Origin: Fen-1231 sp035286465
Lineage (GTDB): Bacteria; Gemmatimonadota; Gemmatimonadetes; Gemmatimonadales; Gemmatimonadaceae
Length of the DNA: 64,000 nt
Reading direction: 5' to 3'
NCBI GenBank assembly: GCA_035286465.1
Contig: DATEDF010000022.1
Location: forward strand, 62,001 to 126,000
In this document: positions 16,901 through 25,012 of the stretch, one piece after another
Numbering within the stretch: position 1 is the first letter of the stretch
How the letters are laid out: every line of letters begins with the position of its first letter
Notes under the pieces: generated by a model
Told to the model about the DNA's origin: nothing
The model's input: the letters and a program-made list of their open reading frames with translations, nothing else
Databases searched by the model: none
Position numbers and translations under genes: made by a program

Positions 16901-17177
16901 TCCCCTGCAGCAGGTCGCCGGCGTCCACGAGAATGACGCGGCCCGGGTGCGCGCCGCGGAGCGAGTCGAGGATGGTCGCGATGCGCGTGAGCCCGCGCGC
17001 GCCCTCGGCCGTGTCCGCGTAGTAGTCCCAGCCGCGCAGGCGGCCGTGCACGTCGGTCGTCGCGGCGACGACGAGGTCCACACGCGCGTCCTGGGGCGCG
17101 GCGAGCGCGGTGAGCGCGGCCGTGGCCGGCGCGGTGAGGGCGGCCAGAACGAGCACGGCGGCGGCCCGGCGTTCCAT
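13941..17177 (-). CDS. exported tandem 5'-nucleotidase / cyclic phosphodiesterase (YfkN-like)
   Basis: A 1078-residue secreted protein with a signal peptide (about 1-27) and two complete metallophosphatase plus 5'-nucleotidase modules. Module one (about 30-540) has TTDVHGRL, GDLLQGN, GNHEFNYG, VVVAHAG and YGHSHREV, then a nucleotidase domain with YPYDNTLRALRLTG. Module two (about 590-1078) has STNDFHGALE, GDLFQGT, GNHEFDWG and GGHTHTM, then NNGGIRADL. The layout matches B. subtilis YfkN, which hydrolyses 2',3'-cyclic, 2'/3'- and 5'-nucleotides. It begins the purine salvage operon and would supply nucleosides and phosphate from outside the cell. Confidence 0.92.
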   Translation of the reverse strand: MERRAAAVLVLAALTAPATAALTALAAPQDARVDLVVAATTDVHGRLRGWDYYADTAEGARGLTRIATILDSLRGAHPGRVILVDAGDLLQGNPLTYAAARLDTTGPHAVIAAMNLMRYDAATIGNHEFNYGLRTLDRALGAARFPFLAANARRTRGAAPWRPFTIVERAGVRVGIVGVTSPGSMVWDREHLAGEVTIGDIVPAIRGAVGAARAAGADVIVVVAHAGLSGPSSYDTVDTKFGGENPMARVAREVPGLDLIVYGHSHREVADTVINGVLLTQPRNWATSVSVTHLALERRGAAWLAVAKRARVVLAAGHAEQPELVTAVERAHAAARRYARTVVGSTAVAWRADSARVADTPLMDFVAEVMRRASGADLASVAAFSLDVRIPAGPVTVAQLAQLYPYDNTLRALRLTGAQLKAYLEQSARYFRVTGTGETATAAPDPSIPGFNYEMVTGADYTIDLTRPAGDRVVGLSVRGTPVRDTARFTIALSNYRAGGAGGYAMVSSAPVTHDKQLEIRQLLIEEITRRRALRPEDFFTPNWRLVPEGLGAAAYRAMTRAGDFERVRAPAGAEPPTSPRADSLRAAFVAPRSSTIRIISTNDFHGALEARPDGNAGLRGGAAYVAAMIRRAEAECSASCASLLVDGGDLFQGTPASNLAFGRPVVDYYNALGYAAAALGNHEFDWGQDTLRARLGEMRFALLAANVTMADGRPVPWLRADTIVTRGGARIGIIGLTTVSTPRTTMPRHVAALRFLDAAPVVDVQARSLRARGAELVIVIGHVGASCTAASCGGELITMARRLTEPVDAIIGGHTHTMTNTEVNGIPVVQGRSSGRAITVTDVPVDRAARGSPGAVRHEVREVRTDSITPDPSIDSLVKRATASVAALVARPFASVDQDFRRSGRQHALGNLIADAQREAAGADVAVMNNGGIRADLRAGAATYGALYEVQPFANLLVRMTVSGQGLRDYFEAMVARPAPGAHVSGVVVRYDTTRAAGSRITDIRVGGAPLEDGRSYTVAMSDFMAAGGDGLALREAVQREELLGIVDLDALIAWVRRMPGGVVRADRAPRLIVEPR

Positions 17178-17309
17178 GGGCGAAAACTAGACGGTTGACG
17201 CCAGCGCCGCACGCGAGCCACGATACACAATCGTGACGTCGGTTGCGCTTCTCCTTTTCGCCGCGATCCGGGAACTTTCACGCGTGACCCGCCGCCGCCG
17301 AGCCGCGCC

Positions 17310-17936
17310 GTGAAGCCGCTCATCATCGGCATCGCCGGCGGCTCGGGCTCGGGGAAATCCACCGTCGCCCGGCGGATCGCCGACGCGCTCACGCCGGCGT
17401 CGGTCGCCTTCCTGGACATGGACGCCTACTACCGGAACCACGTCGAGCTCACGCTCGAGGAGCGCCGCCGCGTCAACTGGGACCATCCTGACGCCTTCGA
17501 TTTCGACCTGTTGGCCGCGCAGCTCGCCCGGCTCGCACGCGGCCTCGCGGTCGAGAAACCGGTGTACGACTTCGTCTCGCACCTGCGCGACACGCACACG
17601 GTTACGGTGCCCCCGGCCGACGTCGTGGTGATTGACGGCATCCTGCTCTTCGTGGACGGGCGCGTCCGCGAGCGATGTGACGTGAAGGTGTTCGTGGACA
17701 CCGACGCCGACGTGCGGCTCATCCGCCGCATCCGCCGTGACACGCGCACGCGGGGGCGCCCCCTCGACGAGATCCTGGAGCAGTACGAGACGACCGTGCA
17801 GCCGATGCACCTCCAGTTCGTCGAGCCGAGCAAGCGCTACGCCGACATCATCGTGCCGCGGGGCGGGCACAACGCCGTGGCGATTGACCTCATCATCGCG
17901 ACGATCCGCCACCGGCTGCGGGGCGGCCCGGAATGA
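17310..17936 (+). CDS. udk: uridine kinase
   Basis: Phosphorylates uridine and cytidine to UMP and CMP. The 208-residue protein has the P-loop GIAGGSGSGKST (7-18), LDMDAYYRNH, NWDHPDAFDFDLL, VIDGILLF and the RRIRRDTRTRGR lid motif, all typical of the udk/PRK family, at normal length. The start is GTG at 17310. The stop overlaps the phoB start as ATGA. Linking nucleoside salvage to the phosphate regulators is unusual; co-transcription from the udk promoter is likely. Confidence 0.92.
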   Translation: MKPLIIGIAGGSGSGKSTVARRIADALTPASVAFLDMDAYYRNHVELTLEERRRVNWDHPDAFDFDLLAAQLARLARGLAVEKPVYDFVSHLRDTHTVTVPPADVVVIDGILLFVDGRVRERCDVKVFVDTDADVRLIRRIRRDTRTRGRPLDEILEQYETTVQPMHLQFVEPSKRYADIIVPRGGHNAVAIDLIIATIRHRLRGGPE

Positions 17937-18649
17937 TCGCGCAGGCGAAGCCCGGCGAACGCGTGCTCGTCGTGGACGACGAGCCGGACATCGTCGCGCT
18001 CGTCGCGTACCATCTCGCGAAGGCAGGGTATCGCGTGTCCACCGCGGCCGCCGGGCCCGACGCGCTCGCGCTGGCACGCCGGGAGCGCCCCGCGCTCGTC
18101 GTCCTCGACCTGATGCTCCCGGGGATGTCGGGCTTCGAGGTGCTCGAGCAGCTCCGCCACGACGACGCCACGCGCGCCATCGCCGTGCTGATGCTCACGG
18201 CGCGCAAGGAGGAGCCCGACCGCATCCGCGGGCTCTCGCTCGGCGCCGACGACTACCTGACGAAGCCGTTCAGTCCGCAGGAGCTGGTGCTGCGCGTCGG
18301 CGCGATCCTGCGGCGCGTGGGCGCGCTGCCCGACGCCGGCGACGTGCTGCGGGCCGGCCCGATCGAGATTGACCGGTCGGCACACCGGGTCACCGTGGAG
18401 GGGCGCGAGGTCGAGCTGACGCCCACCGAGTACAAGCTCCTCCTGCTCCTCGCCGAGCGGCGCGGGCGCGTGCAGGCGCGGCAGCACCTGCTCGAGACGG
18501 TCTGGGAAGCCGCGCCCGACATCCAGACGCGCACGGTGGACATGCACGTCCAGCGTCTGCGCACGAAACTGCGCGCCGCGGGCACGCTCATCGAGACCGT
18601 CCGCGGATTCGGTTACCGCCTGAAGGCGGCGCAGGCGCGCGGCGCTTGA
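17933..18649 (+). CDS. phoB: PhoB-type response regulator
   Basis: Two-component transcription factor of the OmpR/PhoB class. The 238-residue protein has a receiver domain with acidic pocket Asp15/Asp16, phospho-acceptor Asp59 (VVLDLMLPGMSG) and TKPF, then a winged-helix DNA-binding domain containing LTPTEYKLLLLLAERRGRV and TRTVDMHVQRLRTKL. The pstSCAB-phoU genes lie about 6 kb away, supporting a phosphate-starvation role; the 11-base repeats before pstS and the porin gene are its probable targets. ATG overlaps the udk stop, and the TGA overlaps phoR. Confidence 0.9.
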   Translation: MIAQAKPGERVLVVDDEPDIVALVAYHLAKAGYRVSTAAAGPDALALARRERPALVVLDLMLPGMSGFEVLEQLRHDDATRAIAVLMLTARKEEPDRIRGLSLGADDYLTKPFSPQELVLRVGAILRRVGALPDAGDVLRAGPIEIDRSAHRVTVEGREVELTPTEYKLLLLLAERRGRVQARQHLLETVWEAAPDIQTRTVDMHVQRLRTKLRAAGTLIETVRGFGYRLKAAQARGA

Positions 18650-20373
18650 GGCTCACCCGGCGCGTCCTTCTCGGCGCCCTGGCGGTGATCGGGGTGCACG
18701 TGCTGGTGATGGTGCTCCTCGTGAACCGGCAGCTCGGGCTCCGGCTGCGCGACGAGGCGATCGAAGGGCTCGCGCGCGAGGCACGGGTCGCCGCCGCGCA
18801 TTGGACCCCGAGCGCGGACCCGTTCGCGCTCGCGCACGCCGACGGCGCGGCGCTCGGCCACCGCGTGACGCTCATCCGGCCGGACGGCGTCGTCATCGGC
18901 GACACGGACTTCGACCGCGAGGGGCTCGCGCGGCTCGAAAACCACAATGGGCGGCCGGAGGTCGCCGCGGCGCGGCGCGGGCTCGTCGGCGTGTCGCAGC
19001 GGCCAAGCCCATCGCGTGGCGACGAGGAGTTGTACGTGGCGCTCCGCGCACCGCTCGGCGTCGCGCGCGTCTCGATGTCGGCGTTCTCGCTCGTGTCCGC
19101 GATCGCGGACGCCCGGCGTGCCGTGCTGCTCGCGGGGCTCGCCGCGCTCGGCGTGGCGCTGGTCGTCGCGTGGAGTCTCTCGCGCGCGCTCACCCGCCCC
19201 CTGGTCGAGCTGCGCGACGTGGCCCACGCGATCGCCCAGGGCGACCTCGCGCGGCGCGCCTCGCTCGCCGCGCCCGGCGAGCTGGGCGACCTCGCGCTCT
19301 CCCTCCGCGAGCTCTCGGAGCAGCTCCTCACGCAAGGCGCGGCGCGCCGGGCGCACGACGCGCTCCTCGAGCAACTCACCGAGTCGCTCAACGAGGGCGT
19401 CGTCGGCGTGGACGCCGCGCGCCGCGTCGTACAGATCAACGAGACCGGCCGGCGCCTGCTCGCGCTGCGCGATCCCCTCCCCTTCTCCGCCGACCTCATT
19501 CCGCGCGATCGCGCGCTGCGTGACGCGCTCGACGCCGCCTTCGACGGGCGGACGACCGACGAGAGCGAGACCACGATCCTCGGCCGGACGGTCGCCGTGA
19601 CCGCGCGCCCGCTGGCCTCGGGCGGCGCCGTGCTGGCACTCCTCGACCTCACGCGGCTCCGGCGGCTCGAGGCGGTCCGCCGCGACTTCGTCGCGAATGT
19701 CTCGCACGAGCTGCGCACGCCACTCACGGTCGTGAGCGGCTTCGCCGAGACGCTCGCGCACGACGACCCGCCGGGCGAGCGCCGCCGGCACTTCGCCGAG
19801 CGCATCCTCGCCAGCACCCGACGCATGCAGCGCCTCGTGGACGACCTGCTCGACCTCTCGCGCATCGAGTCCGGCGGATGGGTGCCGAATCCGCAGCCGG
19901 TGGACCTCGCCGCGGTCGCCGGCGACGTCATCGCCGCCGCGCGCGACGCGGCGGCGGCCAAGGGCACCCGGCTCGAAGCCGAGATCGCCCCGGACGCGCG
20001 GACGGCGTGGGCCGACCCGACCGCGGTGCGCCAGGTCCTCGACAACCTCGTCGAGAACGCCGTCCGGCACACGGCCGCGGGGCGCGTCGTGATCTTCGCG
20101 CGGCCGCTCGCGCAGAACGGCACCCAGCTCGGCGTCGAGCTTGGCGTGCGCGACACGGGCACCGGCATCCCGAGCGAGCACCTCCCACGCATCTTCGAGC
20201 GCTTCTACCGCGTGGATCCGGCGCGCTCGCGAGAGGAGGGCGGCACGGGGCTCGGGCTCGCCATCGTCCGGCATCTCGTGCGCGCGCACGGAGGCGAGGT
20301 GCGCGCGGAGAGCACGGCCGGCGCGGGCACGACCGTCACGGCGAGCTTCCCCGGGGCGGAGGCGCTCACGTAG
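18646..20373 (+). CDS. phoR: PhoR-type sensor histidine kinase
   Basis: Membrane sensor paired with the preceding regulator. The 575-residue protein has a first membrane helix (about 6-26), a periplasmic loop, a second helix (about 156-178), a HAMP region, a PAS-like segment, the HisKA motif NVSHELRTPLTVV with His354, and a C-terminal ATPase domain with DNLVENAVRHT, DTGTGIP and GGTGLGLAIV. The start is an uncommon TTG at 18646, overlapping the phoB stop as TTGA. Unlike E. coli PhoR it has a sizeable periplasmic region. Confidence 0.9.
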   Translation: MRLTRRVLLGALAVIGVHVLVMVLLVNRQLGLRLRDEAIEGLAREARVAAAHWTPSADPFALAHADGAALGHRVTLIRPDGVVIGDTDFDREGLARLENHNGRPEVAAARRGLVGVSQRPSPSRGDEELYVALRAPLGVARVSMSAFSLVSAIADARRAVLLAGLAALGVALVVAWSLSRALTRPLVELRDVAHAIAQGDLARRASLAAPGELGDLALSLRELSEQLLTQGAARRAHDALLEQLTESLNEGVVGVDAARRVVQINETGRRLLALRDPLPFSADLIPRDRALRDALDAAFDGRTTDESETTILGRTVAVTARPLASGGAVLALLDLTRLRRLEAVRRDFVANVSHELRTPLTVVSGFAETLAHDDPPGERRRHFAERILASTRRMQRLVDDLLDLSRIESGGWVPNPQPVDLAAVAGDVIAAARDAAAAKGTRLEAEIAPDARTAWADPTAVRQVLDNLVENAVRHTAAGRVVIFARPLAQNGTQLGVELGVRDTGTGIPSEHLPRIFERFYRVDPARSREEGGTGLGLAIVRHLVRAHGGEVRAESTAGAGTTVTASFPGAEALT

Positions 20374-20431
20374 CAGCCGCGCGGCGCGCCGATGGCTCCG
20401 GGCACGTCTCCCGCGCGCGGCCCGGCCGCGC

Positions 20432-20437
20432 TAGCAT
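20432..20437 (+). promoter_or_regulatory. candidate -10 element eight bases before ppx
   Basis: TAGCAT ends eight bases upstream of the ppx ATG at 20446, and no ribosome-binding site lies between. Three other genes in the window have an A/T-rich -10 hexamer at nearly the same distance, which suggests leaderless or near-leaderless transcripts. No convincing -35 is seen. Confidence 0.35.
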
Positions 20438-20445
20438 TCCCGGCA

Positions 20446-22092
20446 ATGCCCACGCCCACGCCGCTCCGCCTCGCCCCGGGCGACGGCCCGTACCGCGCCG
20501 TCCAGGACGAGTCCGTCCAGCGCTACGCCGCGATTGACATCGGGTCGAACTCGATCCGCCAGATCGTCGCCGACGTGAGCGGCGCCGGCCAGATCCGCGT
20601 GGTGGACGAGCTGAAGGCCGCGCCGCGGCTCGGCGCCGGGCTCTTCGAGACCAACACGCTGGCCGACGAGCCGATGCGCCTCGCGCTGGAGGCCGTCGTG
20701 CGGATGGCGACGCTCGCGCGGCAGCTCGGCGCCAAGCGGATCGAGGCCGTCGCGACGAGCGCGGTGCGTGACGCGAAGAACGGCGCCGCGTTCCTGACGC
20801 GCGTGCGCCAGGAGACGGGCCTCCGCGTGCGCGTTCTGGTGGGGGAGGAAGAGGCGCGCCTCGCGTTCCGCTCGGCGCTCGCGCACTTCGAGCTGGGGCA
20901 CGGCCGCGCCGTCGTGATGGACATCGGCGGCGGCTCCCTCGAGCTCGCGCTTTCGGCCGAAGGGCTCGTGGAGCGCCTCATCTCCCTCCCGTTCGGCGCG
21001 CTCCGGCTCACCGAACAGTTCCTCGGCCTCGCACCGCGGGGGAAGGACGTGCGGAAGCTGCGCAAGTTCGTGCGCGACGAGATCCGCCAGGCGCTCCCCC
21101 TGCGCGATTGGCGCGGGGCGGAGGTGATCGGCTCGGGTGGGACGTTCACGAACCTCGCCGGCATCTACCTCGCGCGGCAGGAAGTGCGCGCCGCGCGCTC
21201 GGTGCACGGCACCCGCATCCCGCGCGTGGAAGTCGAGCACGTGCTCGAGATGCTGCAGGAGCTCTCCCCCGAGGAGCGCCTCACGGTGCCCGGGCTCAAC
21301 GCGGGGCGCGCGGACATCATCGTGGCCGGCCTCGCCGTCGCGGCCGAGGTGCTCGACCGCGTGGAGCCGCGCGAGCTCGCGGCCTCGGCGTACGGCATCC
21401 GCGAGGGACTCCTCCTCGAACTCGCGCGCGTCATGCCCACCATCGCCGACCCGGGCGAGGCGCGCCAGCGCTCGGTGCGGGAGTTCGCGGAACGGTGCCA
21501 CTATGAGGAGCCGCACGCCCGCCACGTACAGCGGCTCGTGCTCCAGCTTTTCGACGCGATCGGCGCGCGTCTCAGATGCAATTCGGACGATCGCCGGCTC
21601 CTCTCCGACGCGGCGCTCCTGCACGACGTGGGCTACCACATCAACTACGACGGGCACCACAAGCATTCGCTGCACCTCATCATGCACGCGGAGCTGCTCG
21701 GGATGTCACCGGACGAGCAGCTGGTCCTGGCGCACGTGGCGCGCTACCACCGGGGCGGCGAGCCCGACAAGAAGAAGCACCGCGAGTTCGGCGAGCTCGA
21801 CCGCTCCACGCGACGGCGCGTCCGACGGCTCGCCGCGGTCCTCCGCGTCGCCGACGGGCTCGACCGCGGGCACGTCGGCGCGGTGGAGCGGGTGAAAGTG
21901 CGCTGGATGGCCCGCGCGCTCCGCGTCACGCCCGTGCCCGTGGCGAAGGCCAAGTCCTTGCGTCTCGAACTCTGGGGCGCCTCCCGGAAGGCCGGGCTCC
22001 TCGCCGACCTCATCGGCGTGCCCGTGGAGATCGTCGGGGCGGACGGGAAACCGTTCGAGCCGACGGCGGAGGCGGTGGAACAGCCGGGCTAG
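20446..22092 (+). CDS. ppx: exopolyphosphatase / pppGpp phosphohydrolase
   Basis: Ppx/GppA enzyme that releases phosphate from polyphosphate ends or from pppGpp. The 548-residue protein has the actin-like fold motifs AAIDIGSNSIRQIVADV, ATSAVRDAKNG, VVMDIGGGSLEL and IGSGGTFTNLAGIY, then a C-terminal HD-type region (LLHDVGYHINYDGHHKHS). ATG at 20446 was preferred to a frame opening at 20392 since family similarity starts after it. Its TAG stop and the ppk1 TAG stop share the palindrome CTAG at 22089-22092. Opposes ppk1, so the pair sets the polyphosphate level. Confidence 0.92.
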   Translation: MPTPTPLRLAPGDGPYRAVQDESVQRYAAIDIGSNSIRQIVADVSGAGQIRVVDELKAAPRLGAGLFETNTLADEPMRLALEAVVRMATLARQLGAKRIEAVATSAVRDAKNGAAFLTRVRQETGLRVRVLVGEEEARLAFRSALAHFELGHGRAVVMDIGGGSLELALSAEGLVERLISLPFGALRLTEQFLGLAPRGKDVRKLRKFVRDEIRQALPLRDWRGAEVIGSGGTFTNLAGIYLARQEVRAARSVHGTRIPRVEVEHVLEMLQELSPEERLTVPGLNAGRADIIVAGLAVAAEVLDRVEPRELAASAYGIREGLLLELARVMPTIADPGEARQRSVREFAERCHYEEPHARHVQRLVLQLFDAIGARLRCNSDDRRLLSDAALLHDVGYHINYDGHHKHSLHLIMHAELLGMSPDEQLVLAHVARYHRGGEPDKKKHREFGELDRSTRRRVRRLAAVLRVADGLDRGHVGAVERVKVRWMARALRVTPVPVAKAKSLRLELWGASRKAGLLADLIGVPVEIVGADGKPFEPTAEAVEQPG

Positions 22093-24236
22093 CCGAACAC
22101 CCCCGCGGGCACTTCCTTCGGCCCGGACGTCCGCGTCGCGCCGTCACGCACCTGCCCCCACGAGTCCTTCAGCAGTGCCTTGTGCGTGGCGACTTCCTCA
22201 GCCTCCGGCGGCTGGTGCTGCGCGTAGGTGCCGTCCGCGGAGAGCTCCCACGCCTGCCGGTTGTCCGCGAGGCACGTCTCGAGCAGCGCCAGGAGCCGCA
22301 GATGGAGCGTCGCGTCCTCCACGGGGAACGCGGCCTCCACGCGGCGGTCGAAGTTCCGCGGCATCCAGTCGGCCGACCCGATGTAGTACTCGGCGTGACC
22401 GCTGTTCGCGAAGTAGCAGATGCGGGAGTGCTCGAGGAAACGGCCGATGATGCTGCGGACGCGAATCCGCTCCGAGACGCCGGGGACCTGCGGGCGCAGG
22501 CAGCAGATGCCGCGCACGACGAGGTCAATCTCCACGCCGGCCTCGGACGCCTCGTAGAGCGCCCCGATCGTCTCCGCGTCCACGAGCGCGTTCATCTTCG
22601 CGATGATGCGCGCCGGCGCGCCCGCGCGCGCGTGCTCGGCCTCCCGCTCGATGAGCTGCAGGAACCGTTGCCGCATCCCGCCCGGCGCCACGAGCAGCTT
22701 GCGGTACACCCGCTGGCGGGAGAAGCCCGTGAGCGAGTTGAAGAGGTCGCTCACGTCCGCGCCGATCGCTTCGCTGCACGTGAAGAGGCCGATGTCGGTG
22801 TAGATCCGCGCGGTCTTCGAGTTGTAGTTCCCGGTGCCGAGGTGCACGTAGCGGCGGATGCCGTCGGCCTCCTTGCGCACGACGAGCGCGACCTTGGCGT
22901 GGGTCTTGAGCCCCGGGAGCCCGTAGGCGACGTGCACGCCGAAGGACTCGAGCGTGCGCGCCCAGTTGATGTTGTTCGTCTCGTCGAAGCGCGCCTGCAG
23001 CTCCACGAGCACCGCCACCTGGATGCCGCGCTGCGCGGCCTCGGTGAGGGCGCGCACGATCGCGCCGTCGCCCGACGTGCGGTAGAGCGTCATCTTGATG
23101 GCGAGCACGCGGTCGTCGCGGGAGGCCGCCTCGATGTACTGCTCCGCCGACGCCGTGAACGAGTCGAAGGGATGGTGCACGAGGATGTCGCGCTCGCGCA
23201 TCACGTCGAAGATCGAGCGGTCCGCGTCCCGCAGCTCCGCGGGGACCACGGGGACGAACGGCGGGTCGTGCAGCTCGGGGATGTCGAGCGTGGCGAGCGA
23301 CATCAGGTCGCCCAGGTCGAGCAGCGGGCCCGGCTCGTGCACCTCGCGCTCGGTGAGCGGCGCGAACTCCGGATCCTCGCTCTCACGCAGCTCCTCGAGC
23401 AGCAGACCCTTGAGCGGCGCCGGCATGCCCGTCTGCACCTCGAGCCGCACGACCTCGCCGAAGCGCCGCTGGAACACCTGCTCCTCGATCATCGCGAGCA
23501 GGTCCTCGGGCTCCTCGGTGTTCGCGATCTCGAGGTCCGAGTAGCGCGTGATGCGGAACGTGTGGGAGCCGAGGATCTGCATGCCCGGGAAGAGCGTCCC
23601 CAGGTGCGCGCCGATGACCTGCTCGAGGGGCACGAAGTGAGACGGCCGCCCCTCCACGGGCACCCAGCGCGGGAGCGACTTGGGCACCTTCACGCGCGCG
23701 AAGTGGTCCACGCCGCGCTCGGGGTCGCGCAGCTCGACCGCGAGGGAGAGCGAGAGGTTCGAGATGTACGGGAAGGGGTGGCCCGGGTCCACCGCGAGCG
23801 GCGTGAGCACGGGGTAGACCTGGTGCTCGAAGAACGCGTCCGCCGAGGCGCGCTCGGCGGGCGTCAGCTCCGCCATGGTCAGGAGGCGCACGCCGTGCGC
23901 CGCGAGCGCGGGAAGCAGCTGGTCGTGGAGGCAGCGGCGGGCCTGGTCGAGCAGGTCGGCCACGCGGGGCTCGATGCGCTCGAGCTGCTCCCGCGCCGTG
24001 AGGCCGTCCGGGGAGGTGTGCGGCACGCGCGCCGACACCTGCCGCCGGAGTCCCGCCACCCGCACCATGTAGAACTCGTCGAGGTTCGTGCTGAAGATCG
24101 AGAGGAACTTGAGCCGCTCGAGCAGCGGGTTGCGCTCGTCGAACGCTTCGTGCAGCACGCGCGCCTCGAACTCGAGCCACGAGAGTTCGCGGTTCAAGAG
24201 CAGCACGGGGGATGGACGGACGGCGGTCGAGGTCAT
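22089..24236 (-). CDS. ppk1: polyphosphate kinase 1
   Basis: Reversibly polymerises the gamma-phosphate of ATP into polyphosphate through a phosphohistidine. The 715-residue protein starts with the N-terminal domain LLNRELSWLEFEARVL, continues with STNLDEFYMVRVAG and KMTLYRTS, and has the catalytic GLKTHAKVALVV motif with His446, plus HLGTGNYN. Length is normal. It faces ppx and lies just downstream of phoU with a 16-base gap, so it is likely read from the pst promoter. Confidence 0.95.
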   Translation of the reverse strand: MTSTAVRPSPVLLLNRELSWLEFEARVLHEAFDERNPLLERLKFLSIFSTNLDEFYMVRVAGLRRQVSARVPHTSPDGLTAREQLERIEPRVADLLDQARRCLHDQLLPALAAHGVRLLTMAELTPAERASADAFFEHQVYPVLTPLAVDPGHPFPYISNLSLSLAVELRDPERGVDHFARVKVPKSLPRWVPVEGRPSHFVPLEQVIGAHLGTLFPGMQILGSHTFRITRYSDLEIANTEEPEDLLAMIEEQVFQRRFGEVVRLEVQTGMPAPLKGLLLEELRESEDPEFAPLTEREVHEPGPLLDLGDLMSLATLDIPELHDPPFVPVVPAELRDADRSIFDVMRERDILVHHPFDSFTASAEQYIEAASRDDRVLAIKMTLYRTSGDGAIVRALTEAAQRGIQVAVLVELQARFDETNNINWARTLESFGVHVAYGLPGLKTHAKVALVVRKEADGIRRYVHLGTGNYNSKTARIYTDIGLFTCSEAIGADVSDLFNSLTGFSRQRVYRKLLVAPGGMRQRFLQLIEREAEHARAGAPARIIAKMNALVDAETIGALYEASEAGVEIDLVVRGICCLRPQVPGVSERIRVRSIIGRFLEHSRICYFANSGHAEYYIGSADWMPRNFDRRVEAAFPVEDATLHLRLLALLETCLADNRQAWELSADGTYAQHQPPEAEEVATHKALLKDSWGQVRDGATRTSGPKEVPAGVFG

Positions 24237-24252
24237 GCGGGGATCGCTTCGC

Positions 24253-24969
24253 TCAGGCGTGCACCGGTCGCGGGGCGGCTTCCTCCTCCTCCAGATGATG
24301 CTTGATTGTCTTCCCTTCGGCCAGATAGACGGCGTCCTCGGCGATGTTCGTGGCCAGGTCCGCCACCCGCTCGAGGTTGCGACTGACGAGCAGCAGCTCG
24401 AGCCCGGCGCTGATGGTCGCCGGGTCTTCCGCCATGTGCGTCAACAGGATACGGAAGATGGACTCGTGCAGCGCGTCCACGTGGTCGTCGCGCCGACAGA
24501 CGTCGCGGCCCAGCGCCCCGTCCTCCCGCACGACCGCGTCGAGTGCGTCGCGCAGCATCTCGCGGGCGCGGTCGGCCATTTCCCGGAACTCGGGCGGCGG
24601 CGTGATCGCCGGCTCGAGGTCGCGCGTGCGAAGCACCGAGTTCGCGATGTTCACCGCGTGGTCTCCGACGCGCTCCAGGTCGCTCGTGATCTTGATGGCG
24701 CTGATGATGAAGCGCAGGTCCCGCGCCATCGGCTGCTGCAGCGCGAGCAGCGCGATCGCGTGGCCCTCGATCTCGACTTCGAGCTTGTCAATCTCGCGGT
24801 CGTGCTCCAGCACGGCCTCCGCCTTCCCCACGTCGCGCGCGAGCAGCGCTTCGACCGCGAGGTCGAGCAGCTCCTCGGCCTGCTGCGACATCGCCACGAG
24901 CCGCTGCTTCAGCGTATCGAGCTTCTCGTGGAACGTGCGATGACTCGTGGCTTGTTCGGGGACGGTCAT
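24253..24969 (-). CDS. phoU: phosphate signalling protein PhoU
   Basis: Peripheral protein that links PstB to PhoR and represses the PHO regulon when phosphate is plentiful. The 238-residue protein contains two PhoU helical repeats, with the metal-binding-type motifs SDLERVGDHAVNIAN and NLERVADLATNIAED. ATG at 24969 is preceded by GGGAG about six bases away; the longer frame to 25035 runs into pstB. Order pstS-pstC-pstA-pstB-phoU is the same as in E. coli. Confidence 0.93.
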   Translation of the reverse strand: MTVPEQATSHRTFHEKLDTLKQRLVAMSQQAEELLDLAVEALLARDVGKAEAVLEHDREIDKLEVEIEGHAIALLALQQPMARDLRFIISAIKITSDLERVGDHAVNIANSVLRTRDLEPAITPPPEFREMADRAREMLRDALDAVVREDGALGRDVCRRDDHVDALHESIFRILLTHMAEDPATISAGLELLLVSRNLERVADLATNIAEDAVYLAEGKTIKHHLEEEEAAPRPVHA

Positions 24970-25012
24970 GCGAGGCTCCCGGAAGGGCGCGCGGGGCGCG
25001 GCGTCGCCCGCC

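Noticed and set aside
17178..17309. Solo repeat end near 17188 (CTAGACGGTTGACG)
   Set aside because: It resembles part of the repeat word, but has no partner arm and lies at gene starts, not ends; chance or a decayed half cannot be told apart.
21576..24305. Plus-strand 909-codon frame opposite ppk1
   Set aside because: The opposing strand encodes an unmistakable full-length PPK1; the long frame is due to lack of AT-rich stops.
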